Notes: a model not told the origin generated them from the letters alone. Positions 17,945 to 30,334 are shown, counted from the stretch's first letter. The stretch: 64,000 nucleotides of DNA from Arsukibacterium tuosuense (GCF_900215315.1 NZ_OBEB01000009.1:62001-126000), one strand, 5' to 3'. A program made the numbers and translations.

Positions 17945-18967
17945 ATGAAGTATCAGGATTCGCTGCAACAAGCGCTGGAAAAAGCGGGCTTAGTAAAAGC
18001 TTTCCTGCAGCACAACCAACTTGCCATCCACCCGATTAACTACGCGGTGGTGTACGACTACATCAGCGGTAACAACGCAGGTTTGTGTCAGGCGATTGAG
18101 CAGAAGCTCGCCAGCAAGACGGCTTTAGACGATTTTATTATGGCTGAGTTATATCAGCGGTGGCTGGCCGATGAAAATGCCGAACAAGAACAACTACTGC
18201 AGGAAGTTACAGGCATTGTTGGCAGGTTATCTGGTTATACCGATTTGGCGGCAGAGGCAACGGGCGAGTTTATTCAGCAGCTTGAGCAACAGTTAGATAA
18301 TTTAGCTGCAGCGCCTGCTAAATTAGCTGATATTGCCGGCGTTATTAAAGCTCAGGCCCAGTCTTATCAACAACAGCAACAGCAATTACATAGCCAACTG
18401 GAGATGGCTAACAAGCAGAGCCATCAACTTCGGCATGAACTTGAACAGCTTAAATTACAGCGGATGCAGGATCCGCTTACCGGCTTGTATAACCGTATTG
18501 CCATGCAGAATCAGGTTGATCTCTGGTTATCTGAACAGCCGGAACGGCGAATTGCCGCCATCGCAGTTGATATCGACCACTTTAGCCGTTTTAATCAGGA
18601 TTATGGCCAGACCATAGGCGATGTGATCCTCAGTAAAGTCGCGCGTAAAGTCGGCAGCTATGTTCAGGCCAGTGGCATGCCGGTGCGCTCAGGTGGTGAA
18701 GAGTTTTTATTACTGCTGCCTGATATCGATTTACGCACGGCGAATGAAATTGCTGAGCAAGTTCGTAAAGGGGTGGAAAAACTGCGGTTCGTATCCTCCC
18801 GTGATAAAAAAAGCCTGCCTAAAGTTACTATTTCTCTCGGGGTGTCGTTATTTCAGGCCAAGGAAAGCTGGCATCAGTTTCTCGCCCGCAGCTCGCAAGT
18901 ACTGAAACTGGCCAAAGAACGGGGCCGCAATCAGGTCGCTGATGAATTAATGCTGCAACCGGGCTGA
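17945..18967 (+). CDS. Diguanylate cyclase (GGDEF), cytoplasmic
   Basis: The 340-residue protein starts at the ATG at 17945; an upstream in-frame ATG at 17891 adds 18 unlikely residues. Residues 1-130 form an all-helical domain with HPINYAVVYDYISGNN, a sequence type found before many GGDEF domains. A glutamine-rich coiled coil (about 130-175) leads to the GGDEF domain with DPLTGLYNR and the active-site loop GGEEF. No RxxD inhibitory site lies five residues before GGEEF, so product inhibition by c-di-GMP is not expected at that site. No membrane helix is visible. The signal sensed is unknown. Confidence 0.9.
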   Translation: MKYQDSLQQALEKAGLVKAFLQHNQLAIHPINYAVVYDYISGNNAGLCQAIEQKLASKTALDDFIMAELYQRWLADENAEQEQLLQEVTGIVGRLSGYTDLAAEATGEFIQQLEQQLDNLAAAPAKLADIAGVIKAQAQSYQQQQQQLHSQLEMANKQSHQLRHELEQLKLQRMQDPLTGLYNRIAMQNQVDLWLSEQPERRIAAIAVDIDHFSRFNQDYGQTIGDVILSKVARKVGSYVQASGMPVRSGGEEFLLLLPDIDLRTANEIAEQVRKGVEKLRFVSSRDKKSLPKVTISLGVSLFQAKESWHQFLARSSQVLKLAKERGRNQVADELMLQPG

Positions 18968-19064
18968 ACCTTAAGCCACCTCTCCCGTATGTAAGCAGCT
19001 GTTGGCTAGTGAGGGCAATTCTTTTACACTAGCTATTCTTTTTAGTGCTGAAACAGGCAACCTG

Positions 19065-19820
19065 ATGACTGAACCTAAACACGACACTACCCATTTTGGT
19101 TACAAAACCGTTCCCGCCGCTGAAAAAGTCTCGTTGGTGGCAAATGTGTTTCATTCAGTCGCCGCCAAATATGACATTATGAATGATGTTATGTCACTGG
19201 GCATTCACCGCTTGTGGAAACGTTTTACCCTGGATTGCAGCGGCGTCAGGCCAGGCCAGCAAGTTCTTGATCTTGCTGGTGGCACTGGCGATATTGCCGC
19301 TCTGTTCTCACGCCGGGTGGGGCCGTCAGGCAAAGTGGTATTAGCCGATATCAACGAGTCGATGTTAAATGTAGGTCGCGATAAACTGCGTGATTTGGGC
19401 CTGATCAATAATATTGAATTCGTCCAGGCGAATGCCGAAGCCCTGCCGTTTGCAGATAACAGCTTTGACATTATCAGCATCGGTTTTGGTCTTAGAAACG
19501 TAACCGATAAAGCTGCGGCATTAAAATCAATGTTTCGGGTATTAAAACCCGGTGGTCGCCTGCTGGTGCTGGAGTTTTCCAAGCCTGAGCAGCAATGGCT
19601 GAGTAAAGTGTACGATATGTACTCGTTTAAACTGCTGCCAGCGATGGGCCAGTTAATTGCCAATGACAAAGAGAGTTATCAGTATCTGGCGGAATCTATC
19701 CGGATGCATCCGGATCAGGAAACCCTGAAAACCATGATGGTTGAGGCTGGTTTTGCCGAAGTAAGCTACCACAATCTGACCGGTGGTATCGTCGCTTTGC
19801 ACCGCGGCTTTAAATTCTGA
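19065..19820 (+). CDS. ubiE: Ubiquinone/menaquinone C-methyltransferase UbiE
   Basis: The 251-residue SAM-dependent methyltransferase adds the C-methyl group in ubiquinone (and menaquinone) synthesis. Motif I is [12 protein letters not shown], with FGLRNVTDK and VLEFSKP as later family motifs; length equals that of the E. coli protein. The ATG at 19065 has AGG upstream. The stop overlaps the ubiJ start (TGATG). It leads a ubi-tat gene block conserved across Gammaproteobacteria. Confidence 0.97.
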   Translation: MTEPKHDTTHFGYKTVPAAEKVSLVANVFHSVAAKYDIMNDVMSLGIHRLWKRFTLDCSGVRPGQQVLDLAGGTGDIAALFSRRVGPSGKVVLADINESMLNVGRDKLRDLGLINNIEFVQANAEALPFADNSFDIISIGFGLRNVTDKAAALKSMFRVLKPGGRLLVLEFSKPEQQWLSKVYDMYSFKLLPAMGQLIANDKESYQYLAESIRMHPDQETLKTMMVEAGFAEVSYHNLTGGIVALHRGFKF

Positions 19821-20428
19821 TGTTAACGGCCCTGTTACCGCAACTGCTATGTGCCAGTGCCGAACGCCTGTGCCAAAGCCTGATCAGCTTGGATAACGGT
19901 GCCACTGAGCGCTTAAAAAAACTACAGGGTAAACAGCTGGCTTTTACGTTGCGAGAGTTTAACCTGCGGTTAGTACTTACCGCCGGCGCTGACCGCCTGT
20001 TATTTAACCAGCACAATGAAGTGGTAGATTGTGCCATTAGTACCGATTTAGCCAGCCTGCGCCAACTACGCGATGCCAGCCAGCTGACCCGCCTGATTAA
20101 AGCAGATGCACTGCAGATTGATGGGGACATACAGGTTGCGCAGCAATACAGCTATTTTCTGCAAAGCCTGAATCCGGATTGGCAGGAAGCCCTGTCTGGT
20201 TATGTCGGCGATGCCATGGCGCATAAAATTGCGATAAGTATTAGCCAGTTACAATGCTATTTACAGCAAAAGACCCGTATGCTTGAGCAAAGTGTCACTA
20301 TGCTGGCACAGGATGAGTTATTACTCAGCCCCGCCAGCCTTGAATTGCAACAGTTTAGCCAGGACGTCAGCGACCTTAGTGCCCGGGTTGACCGGCTGCT
20401 CGCCCGTCTGCCCGGCGATAAGGAGTAA
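19820..20428 (+). CDS. ubiJ: Ubiquinone biosynthesis accessory factor UbiJ
   Basis: The 202-residue protein has an N-terminal SCP2-like lipid-binding domain (residues about 15-115) and a helical C-terminal tail with coiled-coil character, as in UbiJ. UbiJ binds ubiquinone intermediates and helps hold the soluble Ubi enzyme complex together. Its placement between ubiE and ubiB, with an ATGA-type overlap at ubiE, is the conserved one and supports the assignment more than sequence alone, because this family diverges quickly. Confidence 0.9.
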   Translation: MLTALLPQLLCASAERLCQSLISLDNGATERLKKLQGKQLAFTLREFNLRLVLTAGADRLLFNQHNEVVDCAISTDLASLRQLRDASQLTRLIKADALQIDGDIQVAQQYSYFLQSLNPDWQEALSGYVGDAMAHKIAISISQLQCYLQQKTRMLEQSVTMLAQDELLLSPASLELQQFSQDVSDLSARVDRLLARLPGDKE

Positions 20429-20431
20429 CAG

Positions 20432-22060
20432 GTGCGATTCAGCCGTTTTTATCACATTCAGAAAACGCTACTGCAATATGGTCTTGATGAACTGATCCCT
20501 GCCAGCTGGCAACCCTGGTATGCCAGGGGTATGCGCAAAAGTGCGTTCTGGCTGCACAACCGTTACCCTGACTACCCGGTAGGCAAACGATTGCGGCTGG
20601 CGTTGCAGAGCCTGGGACCGGTATGGATCAAATTTGGCCAGATGTTATCGACCCGGCGCGATTTATTACCCGCTGAGATTGCTGACGAACTGGCCAGACT
20701 ACAGGATAAAGTGGACCCTTTCCCCGGCGAACAGGCGCAGCAGTTAATTGAGCAGGCACTGGAGCTGACAGATATCAGTGAGCTATTCAGCAGTTTCAGT
20801 GTGACGCCGCTGGCATCAGCGTCGATAGCACAGGTACATGCTGCCGTGCTGCGCCAGACTGACGGCAGCGATGCTGACGTCGTCATTAAGGTGATCCGGC
20901 CGGATATCCGCAAACAAATTATCGCTGACCTGGATTTAATGGATGGTCTGGCAGCTATCGCCGCCCGCTACTTACCCGATGGTAAACGACTACGACCACG
21001 TGAAGTGGTGTCGGAATACCGCAAAACCATTCTCGACGAGCTCGACTTGCAGCGCGAAGCGGCCAATGCCATTCAGTTGCGCCGAAATTTTGAAGGTTCT
21101 GATTCGCTATACATTCCCTATGTATACAGTGACTTCAGCCGGCCGAATGTCATGGTAATGGAGCGGATTTATGGCATTCCGGTATCAGACATTGCCGCGT
21201 TAAATGCGCAGCACACTGATATGGAGTTACTGGCCAAACGTGGGGTGGAAGTCTTTTTTACCCAGGTGTTTCGTGACAGTTTTTTTCACGCTGATATGCA
21301 CCCGGGCAATATTTTTGTATCACGCGAACATCCTGAAAACCCGAAATATATTGGAATTGACTGCGGTATTGTCGGCACCCTGAACAGTGAAGATAAACGT
21401 TATCTGGCTGAAAACTTTGTCGCCTTTTTTAATCGTGACTACCGGAAAGTCGCCCAGTTACACCTGGATTCGGGCTGGGTGCCTGTAGACACCAATGTTG
21501 AAGAGTTTGAAAGTGCGATTCGCACCGTTTGTGAGCCGATTTTCCAAAAGCCGCTGGCCGACATCTCTTTTGGTCATGTGCTGCTGAATTTATTCAGTAC
21601 CGCCCGGCGTTTTAATATGCAGGTGCAGCCGCAACTGGTATTGCTGCAAAAAACGCTGCTGTATGTCGAAGGGCTGGGCCGCCAGCTCTATCCACAGCTG
21701 GATTTATGGAAGACTGCCAAGCCTTTTCTGGAAAGTTGGGTGAAGCAACAGGTCGGCTTGCCTGCCCTATGGCGTCAGGTTAAAGATAACGCCCCCTTCT
21801 GGGCTGAAAAACTACCACAAATGCCCACCCTGCTGCATCGTTATCTGGAACAGGGCCCCAAACAACAGGCACTGATGTTGCAACAACTGCAATTGCTGCA
21901 ATTACAACAACACAAAGCCAACCGGCAAATTATTGCAGCAGCGCTTGCCGCAGGTAGCCTGATAAGTGGTACTATAGCCTTTACCGTTGGGCCATTATGG
22001 CTGGCTGGTGCCCTGCTGGGCGGAACTATCTTTTTCGGTGTAAAAGCACTATTGTCATAA
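20432..22060 (+). CDS. ubiB: Ubiquinone biosynthesis protein kinase-like UbiB
   Basis: The 542-residue ABC1/ADCK/UbiB family protein starts at GTG 20432 with AAGGAG upstream. It has the family's KxGQ motif ([14 protein letters not shown]), the alanine-rich loop [11 protein letters not shown], catalytic-like HADMHPGN and the metal-site IDCGIVG. Two hydrophobic helices near the C-terminus (about 495-540) anchor it to the inner membrane. UbiB has ATPase activity needed for ubiquinone production, possibly extracting lipid intermediates from the membrane. Confidence 0.96.
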   Translation: MRFSRFYHIQKTLLQYGLDELIPASWQPWYARGMRKSAFWLHNRYPDYPVGKRLRLALQSLGPVWIKFGQMLSTRRDLLPAEIADELARLQDKVDPFPGEQAQQLIEQALELTDISELFSSFSVTPLASASIAQVHAAVLRQTDGSDADVVIKVIRPDIRKQIIADLDLMDGLAAIAARYLPDGKRLRPREVVSEYRKTILDELDLQREAANAIQLRRNFEGSDSLYIPYVYSDFSRPNVMVMERIYGIPVSDIAALNAQHTDMELLAKRGVEVFFTQVFRDSFFHADMHPGNIFVSREHPENPKYIGIDCGIVGTLNSEDKRYLAENFVAFFNRDYRKVAQLHLDSGWVPVDTNVEEFESAIRTVCEPIFQKPLADISFGHVLLNLFSTARRFNMQVQPQLVLLQKTLLYVEGLGRQLYPQLDLWKTAKPFLESWVKQQVGLPALWRQVKDNAPFWAEKLPQMPTLLHRYLEQGPKQQALMLQQLQLLQLQQHKANRQIIAAALAAGSLISGTIAFTVGPLWLAGALLGGTIFFGVKALLS

Positions 22061-22113
22061 ACTTGTTGCAAACTAACGCAGCAATTTCAGCATAAATTAC
22101 AGAGGGTGTGATT

Positions 22114-22359
22114 ATGGGTTTTGGCGGCATTAGTATTTGGCAGTTACTTATTGTTCTGGCAATTATTGTCTTGTTATTTGGCACAAAAAAATTGCGGGGC
22201 ATCGGTACTGATCTGGGCTCGGCCATTAAGGGCTTTCGCAGCTCGATAAAAGATGAACCGGCAGAGGAAGACAAGCCGGAACAATTGGCTGAACAAAAGC
22301 GCGAGCAAAACGACATCCCGGCTGACAAAGCCAAACACACAGATAAAGAACAACACTAA
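22114..22359 (+). CDS. tatA: Twin-arginine translocase subunit TatA
   Basis: The 81-residue protein has an N-terminal membrane helix (residues 5-21), the hinge [11 protein letters not shown], an amphipathic helix and a charged tail. TatA forms the protein-conducting assembly of the Tat system, which exports folded proteins across the inner membrane. The ATG at 22114 is preferred over a GTG two codons earlier because AGAGGG is seven bases upstream. tatB starts in the base after its stop. Confidence 0.95.
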   Translation: MGFGGISIWQLLIVLAIIVLLFGTKKLRGIGTDLGSAIKGFRSSIKDEPAEEDKPEQLAEQKREQNDIPADKAKHTDKEQH

Positions 22360-22734
22360 ATGGGTTTCTGGGAACTGCTGGTAATAGGGGTTATTGCCTT
22401 ATTGGTACTGGGGCCGGAACGGTTGCCCGGCGCCATCCGCAGTACCGTAAAAACCGTTCGCAGTATTAAGCAGTTTGGCAGCCAGATGCAGGCCGAGCTT
22501 AGCGAAAACCTGCGGGTGCACGAATTGCATCAGAAATTAAAAGACGCAGAAAGCAAAAACCTGCTGAACCTGACCCCGGATGAACAAGCGGCGTTAGATG
22601 AATTGCGGGCGGCGGCAAAGTCCGTTAACCCGCCGTCAGCAGATCCGGCTAAACCAGAAATCAAAGATACTGCGCCAGCTAAAACTGACACTGACACTGA
22701 CACCAAGTCTGTTGAACATAAACATGAAAACTAA
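22360..22734 (+). CDS. tatB: Twin-arginine translocase subunit TatB
   Basis: The 124-residue protein starts [25 protein letters not shown], with the conserved GPERLP hinge that separates TatB from TatA. A single membrane helix is followed by an amphipathic helix and a polar tail rich in Asp, Thr and Lys. TatB forms the signal-peptide receptor with TatC. It starts immediately after tatA and overlaps tatC by 11 bp. Confidence 0.95.
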   Translation: MGFWELLVIGVIALLVLGPERLPGAIRSTVKTVRSIKQFGSQMQAELSENLRVHELHQKLKDAESKNLLNLTPDEQAALDELRAAAKSVNPPSADPAKPEIKDTAPAKTDTDTDTKSVEHKHEN

Positions 22735-23482
22735 ACCGGAAGCCGATAGCCTGCTTGGCCATTTACTCGAGTTACGCAACCGGCTGTTAAAATGCGTTAT
22801 TGCTGTGATCGTCGTGTTTGCCTGTCTGGCCTATTTCGCCGCCGATATTTATCAGGTACTTGCTGCGCCGCTGATAGCGGTGTTGCCAGAGGGCAGCAGT
22901 ATGATCGCTACTGACGTTGCAGCACCCTTTTTCGCCCCTTTTAAGCTGACCTTTATTGTCGCAATCTGCCTGGCAATACCTTACATCTTGCTACAGGTCT
23001 GGCAATTTATTGCGCCTGCGCTGTACGGCAAAGAAAAGCGTCTTGTTGCCCCACTGGTCATCAGCAGTACCCTGCTGTTTTACAGCGGTATTGCCTTTGC
23101 TTACTTTGTGGTATTTCCACTGGTATTTGCTTTCTTTACCAGCGTAGCGCCGGTCGGCGTTACCGTAGCAACTGATATCAGTAGTTATCTCGACTTTGTC
23201 TTAAAGCTGTTTTTCGCATTTGGCTTATCATTTGAAATACCGGTGGCTATTTTATTACTGGTCTGGACCGGTACTGTCACTCCGGCCACCCTGGCCAGCA
23301 AAAGACCCTATATTGTCGTCGGCGCTTTTGTGCTGGGGATGTTGCTCACCCCACCGGATGTGTTGTCACAAACCTTACTGGCGGTGCCAATGTGGTTACT
23401 GTTTGAAGCCGGCTTATGGTTAAGCCGCTTTTATCAACCCGCGCCCGACCCGGAACAGACTGCAGAGGAAGAACAACAATGA
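22724..23482 (+). CDS. tatC: Twin-arginine translocase subunit TatC
   Basis: The 252-residue protein has six transmembrane helices and the TatC signatures [11 protein letters not shown] near the N-terminus and [13 protein letters not shown]. It recognises twin-arginine signal peptides together with TatB. The start ATG at 22724 lies inside the tatB end; upstream in-frame extensions would run through tatB and are not supported. The stop overlaps the next gene's start. Confidence 0.96.
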   Translation: MKTKPEADSLLGHLLELRNRLLKCVIAVIVVFACLAYFAADIYQVLAAPLIAVLPEGSSMIATDVAAPFFAPFKLTFIVAICLAIPYILLQVWQFIAPALYGKEKRLVAPLVISSTLLFYSGIAFAYFVVFPLVFAFFTSVAPVGVTVATDISSYLDFVLKLFFAFGLSFEIPVAILLLVWTGTVTPATLASKRPYIVVGAFVLGMLLTPPDVLSQTLLAVPMWLLFEAGLWLSRFYQPAPDPEQTAEEEQQ

Positions 23483-24003
23483 AAAAACCACTTTGCCTAA
23501 TCAATACGCTGCTGCTTGCAAGCAGTAGCCTGCTGAGCCCAATGCTGCACGCAGACCCAATGGCAGACGCTATTGCCGAGTGTCGGCAACAGCAAAACGC
23601 CTTAAAGCGGCTGGTGTGTTATGACGAAATAACAGTAGTAGCAACAGCCCAAGCATCAGCCAGCCCGGCCACTGCCAGCAATACTGCTGCTACCGCCAGA
23701 GCAGGGAAACCGGCAGCGGCCAGCAAGCCGGCAGCGCCCGCTGACAACTTTGGTCTGGAGCATAAAAAAACGGCTGAAAAACAGGCGGACCAGCTTTACC
23801 TGACGGTGCAAAATATTAGCTACAGCCCCCGTAAAGAACTGATTGTTGAGTTTGATAACGGTCAGATCTGGCGCCAGAATGACAATAGTTACTACGACAT
23901 AAGCGTTGGCGAACAACATTATATTAAACGCGGCATGCTTAATTCCTTTACGTTGGGCAACGACAATAACAATCGAACCATTAAGGTTCGCCGGGTCGAA
24001 TAA
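23479..24003 (+). CDS. Exported hypothetical protein between tatC and tatD
   Basis: I do not recognise a named family for this 174-residue protein. It has a signal peptide (residues 1-24, cut near LHA-D), so it should be periplasmic. The mature N-terminus has two cysteines in a pattern ([19 protein letters not shown]) found at the start of several small exported proteins. A 45-residue linker made mainly of Ala, Thr, Ser, Pro and Lys follows, then a C-terminal beta-rich domain (residues about 105-174) with [15 protein letters not shown]. Its start overlaps the tatC stop, so it belongs to the tat transcript. The signal is Sec-like, without twin arginines. Confidence 0.8.
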   Translation: MKKPLCLINTLLLASSSLLSPMLHADPMADAIAECRQQQNALKRLVCYDEITVVATAQASASPATASNTAATARAGKPAAASKPAAPADNFGLEHKKTAEKQADQLYLTVQNISYSPRKELIVEFDNGQIWRQNDNSYYDISVGEQHYIKRGMLNSFTLGNDNNNRTIKVRRVE

Positions 24004-24004
24004 T

Positions 24005-24801
24005 ATGGACAGTGCTACGCCAGACTGGTTTGACTGCGGGGTAAACCTGTTCAGTGCTCAGTTTGCCGGCTCTGAGCAACAAGTCTGGCTGCGGGCGCAA
24101 CAGGCAGGTGTCAGCAATATGCTGCTGATTGGCTCTGATATTACAGAAAGCCTGCTTAATCAGCAGTTCTGTCTTTCGCACCGGGGTTGTTACACTACCG
24201 CTGGTGTGCATCCGCATCAGGCAGGCAATGTCGCCGCAGACTGGCTGGTGCAACTTAACAACCTGTTGGCGCTGCCGGCCGTGGTCGCAGTTGGCGAGTG
24301 CGGCCTCGATTTTAATCGCGACTTTTCTCCCAGACCAGTGCAGCAACAGGTATTTGCCAGTCAGTTGCAACTGGCGAAACAACGACAAAAACCGGTTTAT
24401 CTGCACGAACGAGATGCTTTTAGCACTCAGCTGGCCATGTTAACAGAACAGCATATAAATCGTGGTGTTGCTCACTGTTTTACCGGCGATAGCAGCCAGC
24501 TGAAAGCCTACCTCGATTTAGGCTTATACATTGGCATTACCGGCTGGGTTTGTGACGAACGTCGCGGCCAGAGCCTGCAACAAGCTATCAGCTATCTGCC
24601 GCTGGATCGGATCCTGCTGGAGACAGACGCACCTTACTTGCTGCCACGTACCCTGAAACCCCGCCCCAAACATAATGAGCCAGCGTTTATACCGGCTATT
24701 GCGGCTGAAGTTTGCCGCCTGAAAAATATCGATAGTCAGCATCTGGCAGCCGCCTGCGCCGCCAATGCCCGTCGACTATTCAGTCTAAGTGGAGTAGCGG
24801 C

Positions 24802-24805
<4 letters not shown>
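24005..24805 (+). CDS. tatD: TatD family metal-dependent hydrolase
   Basis: The 266-residue TIM-barrel enzyme carries TatD-family metal-site motifs: GVHPHQA, GECGLDFNRDF, LHERDAF, HCFTGD and LETDAPYL. TatD proteins have DNase activity with Mg2+; despite the name they are not needed for Tat export. The usual N-terminal DxHxH is altered to DCGVNLF, as seen in some members. The ATG at 24005 is one base after the preceding stop, with only a weak ribosome binding site, so coupling to the upstream gene is likely. Confidence 0.9.
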
Positions 24806-26536
<1,731 letters not shown>

Positions 26537-26541
26537 CAGCC

Positions 26542-28962
26542 TTAGCCTGCAGCTACAGTATCACCAGAGCGGGCAATAGCCAGTTCTATCAGTAGCGGCA
26601 GATGGTCTGACGCTACTTTGGCCTGGTATGAGCCGGGAATTTCCACTGCAGTCACCTCAACGTCGTCACTGACATAAATATGGTCAATTCTAATGGCAGC
26701 AAAGCGACTGGGGAAGGTTCCCCTTGGCCGGTGACCTTCCGGCAATGTCTGGGCGTCGGTCATTTTCTGCCCCAGCCTGCGGCACACTTCTGAACCGGGT
26801 TGCGCATTCAGGTCACCACAAAATATAACCGGCCCGGTGCAATCCGGATGGCCCAGCCAGTCGTCCGACAGCAGGGCATCAATTTGCGCCAACCGCTCGC
26901 GCGATTGCAGCCCCAAATGGGTATTAATAATATTTATCTGCTGGCCATGCAGTTCTACTGTTGCCCAGATAGCCCCCCGTGGCTCCAGTTTTGGCTTATT
27001 GGCCAGCCCGGGCAGCGCACCTGCTTTTACCAGCTTCAGCGGCAAGTGGGTTAAAATGGCATCACCATACTTTTCTTCAGCCAGATGCATCGCCGGATGA
27101 AAATGAAATTCCATTTCCAGATAGCGGGCAATCAGCTCGGCCTGATCCAGGCCCTGAGTACGATCACGGCCAACATCCAATTCCTGCAATACCACGACAT
27201 CAGGTTTGACCTGGGCGATGACTCTGGCAATCCGTTCTATATCAATTTTGCCATCCAGACCGATACAGCTGTGGACGTTGTAGGTCATCACCCGCAGGCT
27301 GTCACAGGACATCTTATTAGCGCCAGACCGGCCAGCAGGCTTGGTTGCCCGACCCAGTTGCTGCAACGCGGCATGATAAATATCAGATGGCCTGATATAG
27401 CCATAGGGCGTGGCAGGCAATACCACATCTTCCGGCAACAAGGCAAAACCGTGAGTTTCGGCTGGCGTAGCGCCGGCATGGGCACCGTTTTCATCGGCAA
27501 ATGACTGCGCCTGCACGCCTTTGCGCCAGCCCATAATCACCAAATCGCCGGCATTGGGGTGCTGGCACAGCCGCAAGATATCCTCACTGACACTGTCCAG
27601 AAAAGGATGGTCAGCACCAAATACTGCCGCTTTATCTGCCGGCAGATAAAACTCGCCGTCGGCAGTGGTTGCCCGCACCCGATCAGGCCCTGTAACCACT
27701 AACACCAGTGGTACGTTATGCTCACTGGCCAGCGCTGTCGCCAACAGCCTGCTGTCGGCCTCTGACAGCGGTGCTGGCGCGTAGATGTGGCCCACCGGGC
27801 CCTGTGCTGCAACTTTGATCTCATTTTCGCCGGCAGCATTGTCATAACCATTATTAACAGCGAACAGTCGCTGCACTTTGTTGCCCCCCAGCAGTCTGGC
27901 CCGCTGGGTATGCACGCTGCCGGTAACCTGATGCTGAAACTGCCGGGGCGTTGCGGTGAGTTTTTCAAAGCTTAAATCAATCGCCTGCTGCAACGGGTAA
28001 CCCTGCATCTGATGATATGGCGTCACTTTCGCCTGGCCATGGTCAGAATAAAGCCATACCTGATAGCTGCGCCACTGCGAACGGTGCGCGGCACGCCACA
28101 ACCGGGCAATGCTGTCATCAATCCCTTTCAGGGTCCAGTGCGCGAACAAAGAAGAGGGCCCGCGCCGGTGCGATTGTTCGTCATAGCCCAGCAAATTAAT
28201 ATGCACCACCGGCAGGCCCCGCGCGATATCCATTTTTCCGCCAATAACACAAAGCTCCCGCAACACAATAGATACCGCAACCCGGGCCGGGATGAATTTT
28301 AATTCGCTGAGAAAATCCTGGCCTTTAATAAGGCCACGGCAAAAATCGACTATTGCCAGACCCAGCTCCAGAAAAAACAACGCGACGACCCGCACGGCAC
28401 TGTACAAATTACTTAAAATAAGCCCTAACAATACCAACGGGTTAGCAGCACGCAGCGCGGCGCCCCAGCCCATTGTTGCAGCGCAAAAATGTGATTCAGC
28501 GGCACCGCCGGTATAAATATTGGAATAGGCACTGCCGTCTTGTAGCAGCGCAACCTCGCTTTGTTGTTGCAGCCCCTGCTCCACCTTGGCAGCGGTATCC
28601 GGTTGCAGCATCCGGACAATTTCGCCGGTTTGGCGGTCTCGAAAAGAAAAGGCCGGCACCGCCGTTTTCACCCCATAGAACAGTTCAGCCTGCACCGCAG
28701 GTGTAGTAGCCGGTAAACCACTGTAGTGCGCCTGCAGTTTATAATGTTCCCGCTGCAGCAGCCGTTGCAAAAAAGGCATTTTGCCGCGTTTCAGTGCCTG
28801 CTGTAACTGCGGCTGTGACAACCCATCAATCTGAATCATAAGCAGGCCGGAGCGCACGCCGGAACCATGCGACACCGGCAACCGCAACAGTTTTATAAAC
28901 CAGTGGCTACGACTAAGACTGCGTCTTAGCCAACGAAACCATACCTCAACCCGACTGATCAT
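26542..28962 (-). CDS. Fusion of alkaline-phosphatase-superfamily domain and endonuclease/exonuclease/phosphatase (EEP) domain
   Basis: The 806-residue protein joins two hydrolase folds. Residues 40-530 are of the nucleotide pyrophosphatase/phosphodiesterase type: D46 in IQIDG, nucleophile candidate T86 or T87 in LPATTPA, D261 and H265, D307-H308 in YSDHG, and H495. A hydrophobic stretch at 175-210 inside this domain could anchor it to the membrane. Residues 555-795 are an EEP domain with E594, H682, D717 and N719, D760 and SDH at 785-787. All key residues of both domains are present. I see no typical signal peptide. It follows the GT4 gene by 76 bp and ends the cassette. The substrate is unknown; a phospholipid or lipid-linked phosphodiester is an inference from context. 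Confidence 0.85.
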   Translation of the reverse strand: MISRVEVWFRWLRRSLSRSHWFIKLLRLPVSHGSGVRSGLLMIQIDGLSQPQLQQALKRGKMPFLQRLLQREHYKLQAHYSGLPATTPAVQAELFYGVKTAVPAFSFRDRQTGEIVRMLQPDTAAKVEQGLQQQSEVALLQDGSAYSNIYTGGAAESHFCAATMGWGAALRAANPLVLLGLILSNLYSAVRVVALFFLELGLAIVDFCRGLIKGQDFLSELKFIPARVAVSIVLRELCVIGGKMDIARGLPVVHINLLGYDEQSHRRGPSSLFAHWTLKGIDDSIARLWRAAHRSQWRSYQVWLYSDHGQAKVTPYHQMQGYPLQQAIDLSFEKLTATPRQFQHQVTGSVHTQRARLLGGNKVQRLFAVNNGYDNAAGENEIKVAAQGPVGHIYAPAPLSEADSRLLATALASEHNVPLVLVVTGPDRVRATTADGEFYLPADKAAVFGADHPFLDSVSEDILRLCQHPNAGDLVIMGWRKGVQAQSFADENGAHAGATPAETHGFALLPEDVVLPATPYGYIRPSDIYHAALQQLGRATKPAGRSGANKMSCDSLRVMTYNVHSCIGLDGKIDIERIARVIAQVKPDVVVLQELDVGRDRTQGLDQAELIARYLEMEFHFHPAMHLAEEKYGDAILTHLPLKLVKAGALPGLANKPKLEPRGAIWATVELHGQQINIINTHLGLQSRERLAQIDALLSDDWLGHPDCTGPVIFCGDLNAQPGSEVCRRLGQKMTDAQTLPEGHRPRGTFPSRFAAIRIDHIYVSDDVEVTAVEIPGSYQAKVASDHLPLLIELAIARSGDTVAAG

Positions 28963-29038
28963 AAGTTCTCCGGACTGTATTGATCGATAAATACATAAAA
29001 CTGATAAATTAACCAGATACGGTCACTGTGTATGTCTA

Positions 29039-30334
29039 TCACTTTTTACTGTCAGCCAGTTTACTGTCAGTAAATAAACCACTGCCCACAGCCGAGGTGC
29101 CCGCCCCTGCTACACTGCTTAAAATGTCCCATTCAGCTTTAATCCATGCCAGCACATCTTCCCAGTCTCTTTCCGTTTTAGTGTTGGCAGGCTTACGGTC
29201 CAGAACCGAGCGAAAACAGAGCAGCGCCCGGGCAGCCGAACGCGACATGGCAAATGCCTCCGCGGTGAGGTGAGCTCCCTTTCGCAGCGCCGTCAGCTGG
29301 TTGGGGTGATCAATTAGCTGACACAACGCGGCTGCCAACGTCTGGGGATCTTTCTGCTGCAACAGAAGGCCGTTAGTTGCATTATCAACCACTTCCCGCA
29401 CCCCGGGAGCGTCAAACGCCACCACCGGCAAACCAGCGGCCATCGCTTCCGTTATTACCATGCCCTGGGTTTCACTGGCCGAGGCAAACGCAAACAGATC
29501 CATTGCATGTAATGCATCAGTAAGCTGCTGTTGTTGCAGGATGCCTGCGATATGCAATCGGTCAGCAACACCGGCTTGTGCAAATACATCACGAATAGTC
29601 TGCTCAGACGGCCCCGACCCCACAACCAGAAAGTGGCTTGATGGCCGGGCGCAAACCGCATCTGCTACTGCCCTGGCTAATACCTCAAGGTTTTTTTCCG
29701 GCGCCAGCCTGCCCAGATGGCCAATAACGAAGGCATCTGAGGCAATGCCCATTTGCTGGCGTACCTTATCACCATCACCATCAGCAAATTTTTCCAGATA
29801 CACACCAGTGGGGATAACTTCTATCGGGCTGGTAACGCCGCGTTGCTGCAATAAGTCAGCAATACTCTGGCTCGGGGCAATCACCTGATCGCACAGGTTG
29901 GCATAACGGGTTGCCAGGGAAATAGCAAAATGCTGCATTGTCACGGAGTCACCCGGGACATAATGGGTGTACTGCTCATATAAAGTATGGTGAGTAAAAA
30001 CCAAGGGTAATTTACGGTAACGGGCTGTGCGCAGTGCGCTCATCCCCAGCAGAAACGGATGCTGCGAGTGAACAATATCCGGCTTAAATTCATCAAGGAT
30101 GTCGCTTAGCTGGTCATGAAACGGTAAGGCAACGGAAAAGTCTGAGGCATTAAAATTCTGAATCGCAGCAATCCGCACCACATCCAACTCATCTTTGGGC
30201 ATATCGGCAAACTCCGGTGCCACTACTAATACCCGGTGCCCAAGCTTCCTGTATTCCATCACAAACGCCTCGACTGAACGCGCCACGCCACCAACATGCG
30301 GGGTATAAGTATTGGTAAAGATAACGATATTCAT
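29039..30334 (-). CDS. GT4 family glycosyltransferase, glycolipid-synthase-like
   Basis: The 431-residue protein has the GT-B layout of family GT4. The N-terminus (FTNTYTPHVGGVARS) binds the acceptor, and the donor site includes R209-x4-K214 and E288-x7-E296. The block THHTLYEQYTHYVP (residues 114-127) resembles the one in bacterial diacylglycerol glucosyltransferases (MGS type), so the acceptor may be a lipid; this is inference. The last 30 residues are a non-conserved tail rich in Ser and Gly. It overlaps the glycosidase gene by 4 bp. Confidence 0.88.
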   Translation of the reverse strand: MNIVIFTNTYTPHVGGVARSVEAFVMEYRKLGHRVLVVAPEFADMPKDELDVVRIAAIQNFNASDFSVALPFHDQLSDILDEFKPDIVHSQHPFLLGMSALRTARYRKLPLVFTHHTLYEQYTHYVPGDSVTMQHFAISLATRYANLCDQVIAPSQSIADLLQQRGVTSPIEVIPTGVYLEKFADGDGDKVRQQMGIASDAFVIGHLGRLAPEKNLEVLARAVADAVCARPSSHFLVVGSGPSEQTIRDVFAQAGVADRLHIAGILQQQQLTDALHAMDLFAFASASETQGMVITEAMAAGLPVVAFDAPGVREVVDNATNGLLLQQKDPQTLAAALCQLIDHPNQLTALRKGAHLTAEAFAMSRSAARALLCFRSVLDRKPANTKTERDWEDVLAWIKAEWDILSSVAGAGTSAVGSGLFTDSKLADSKK

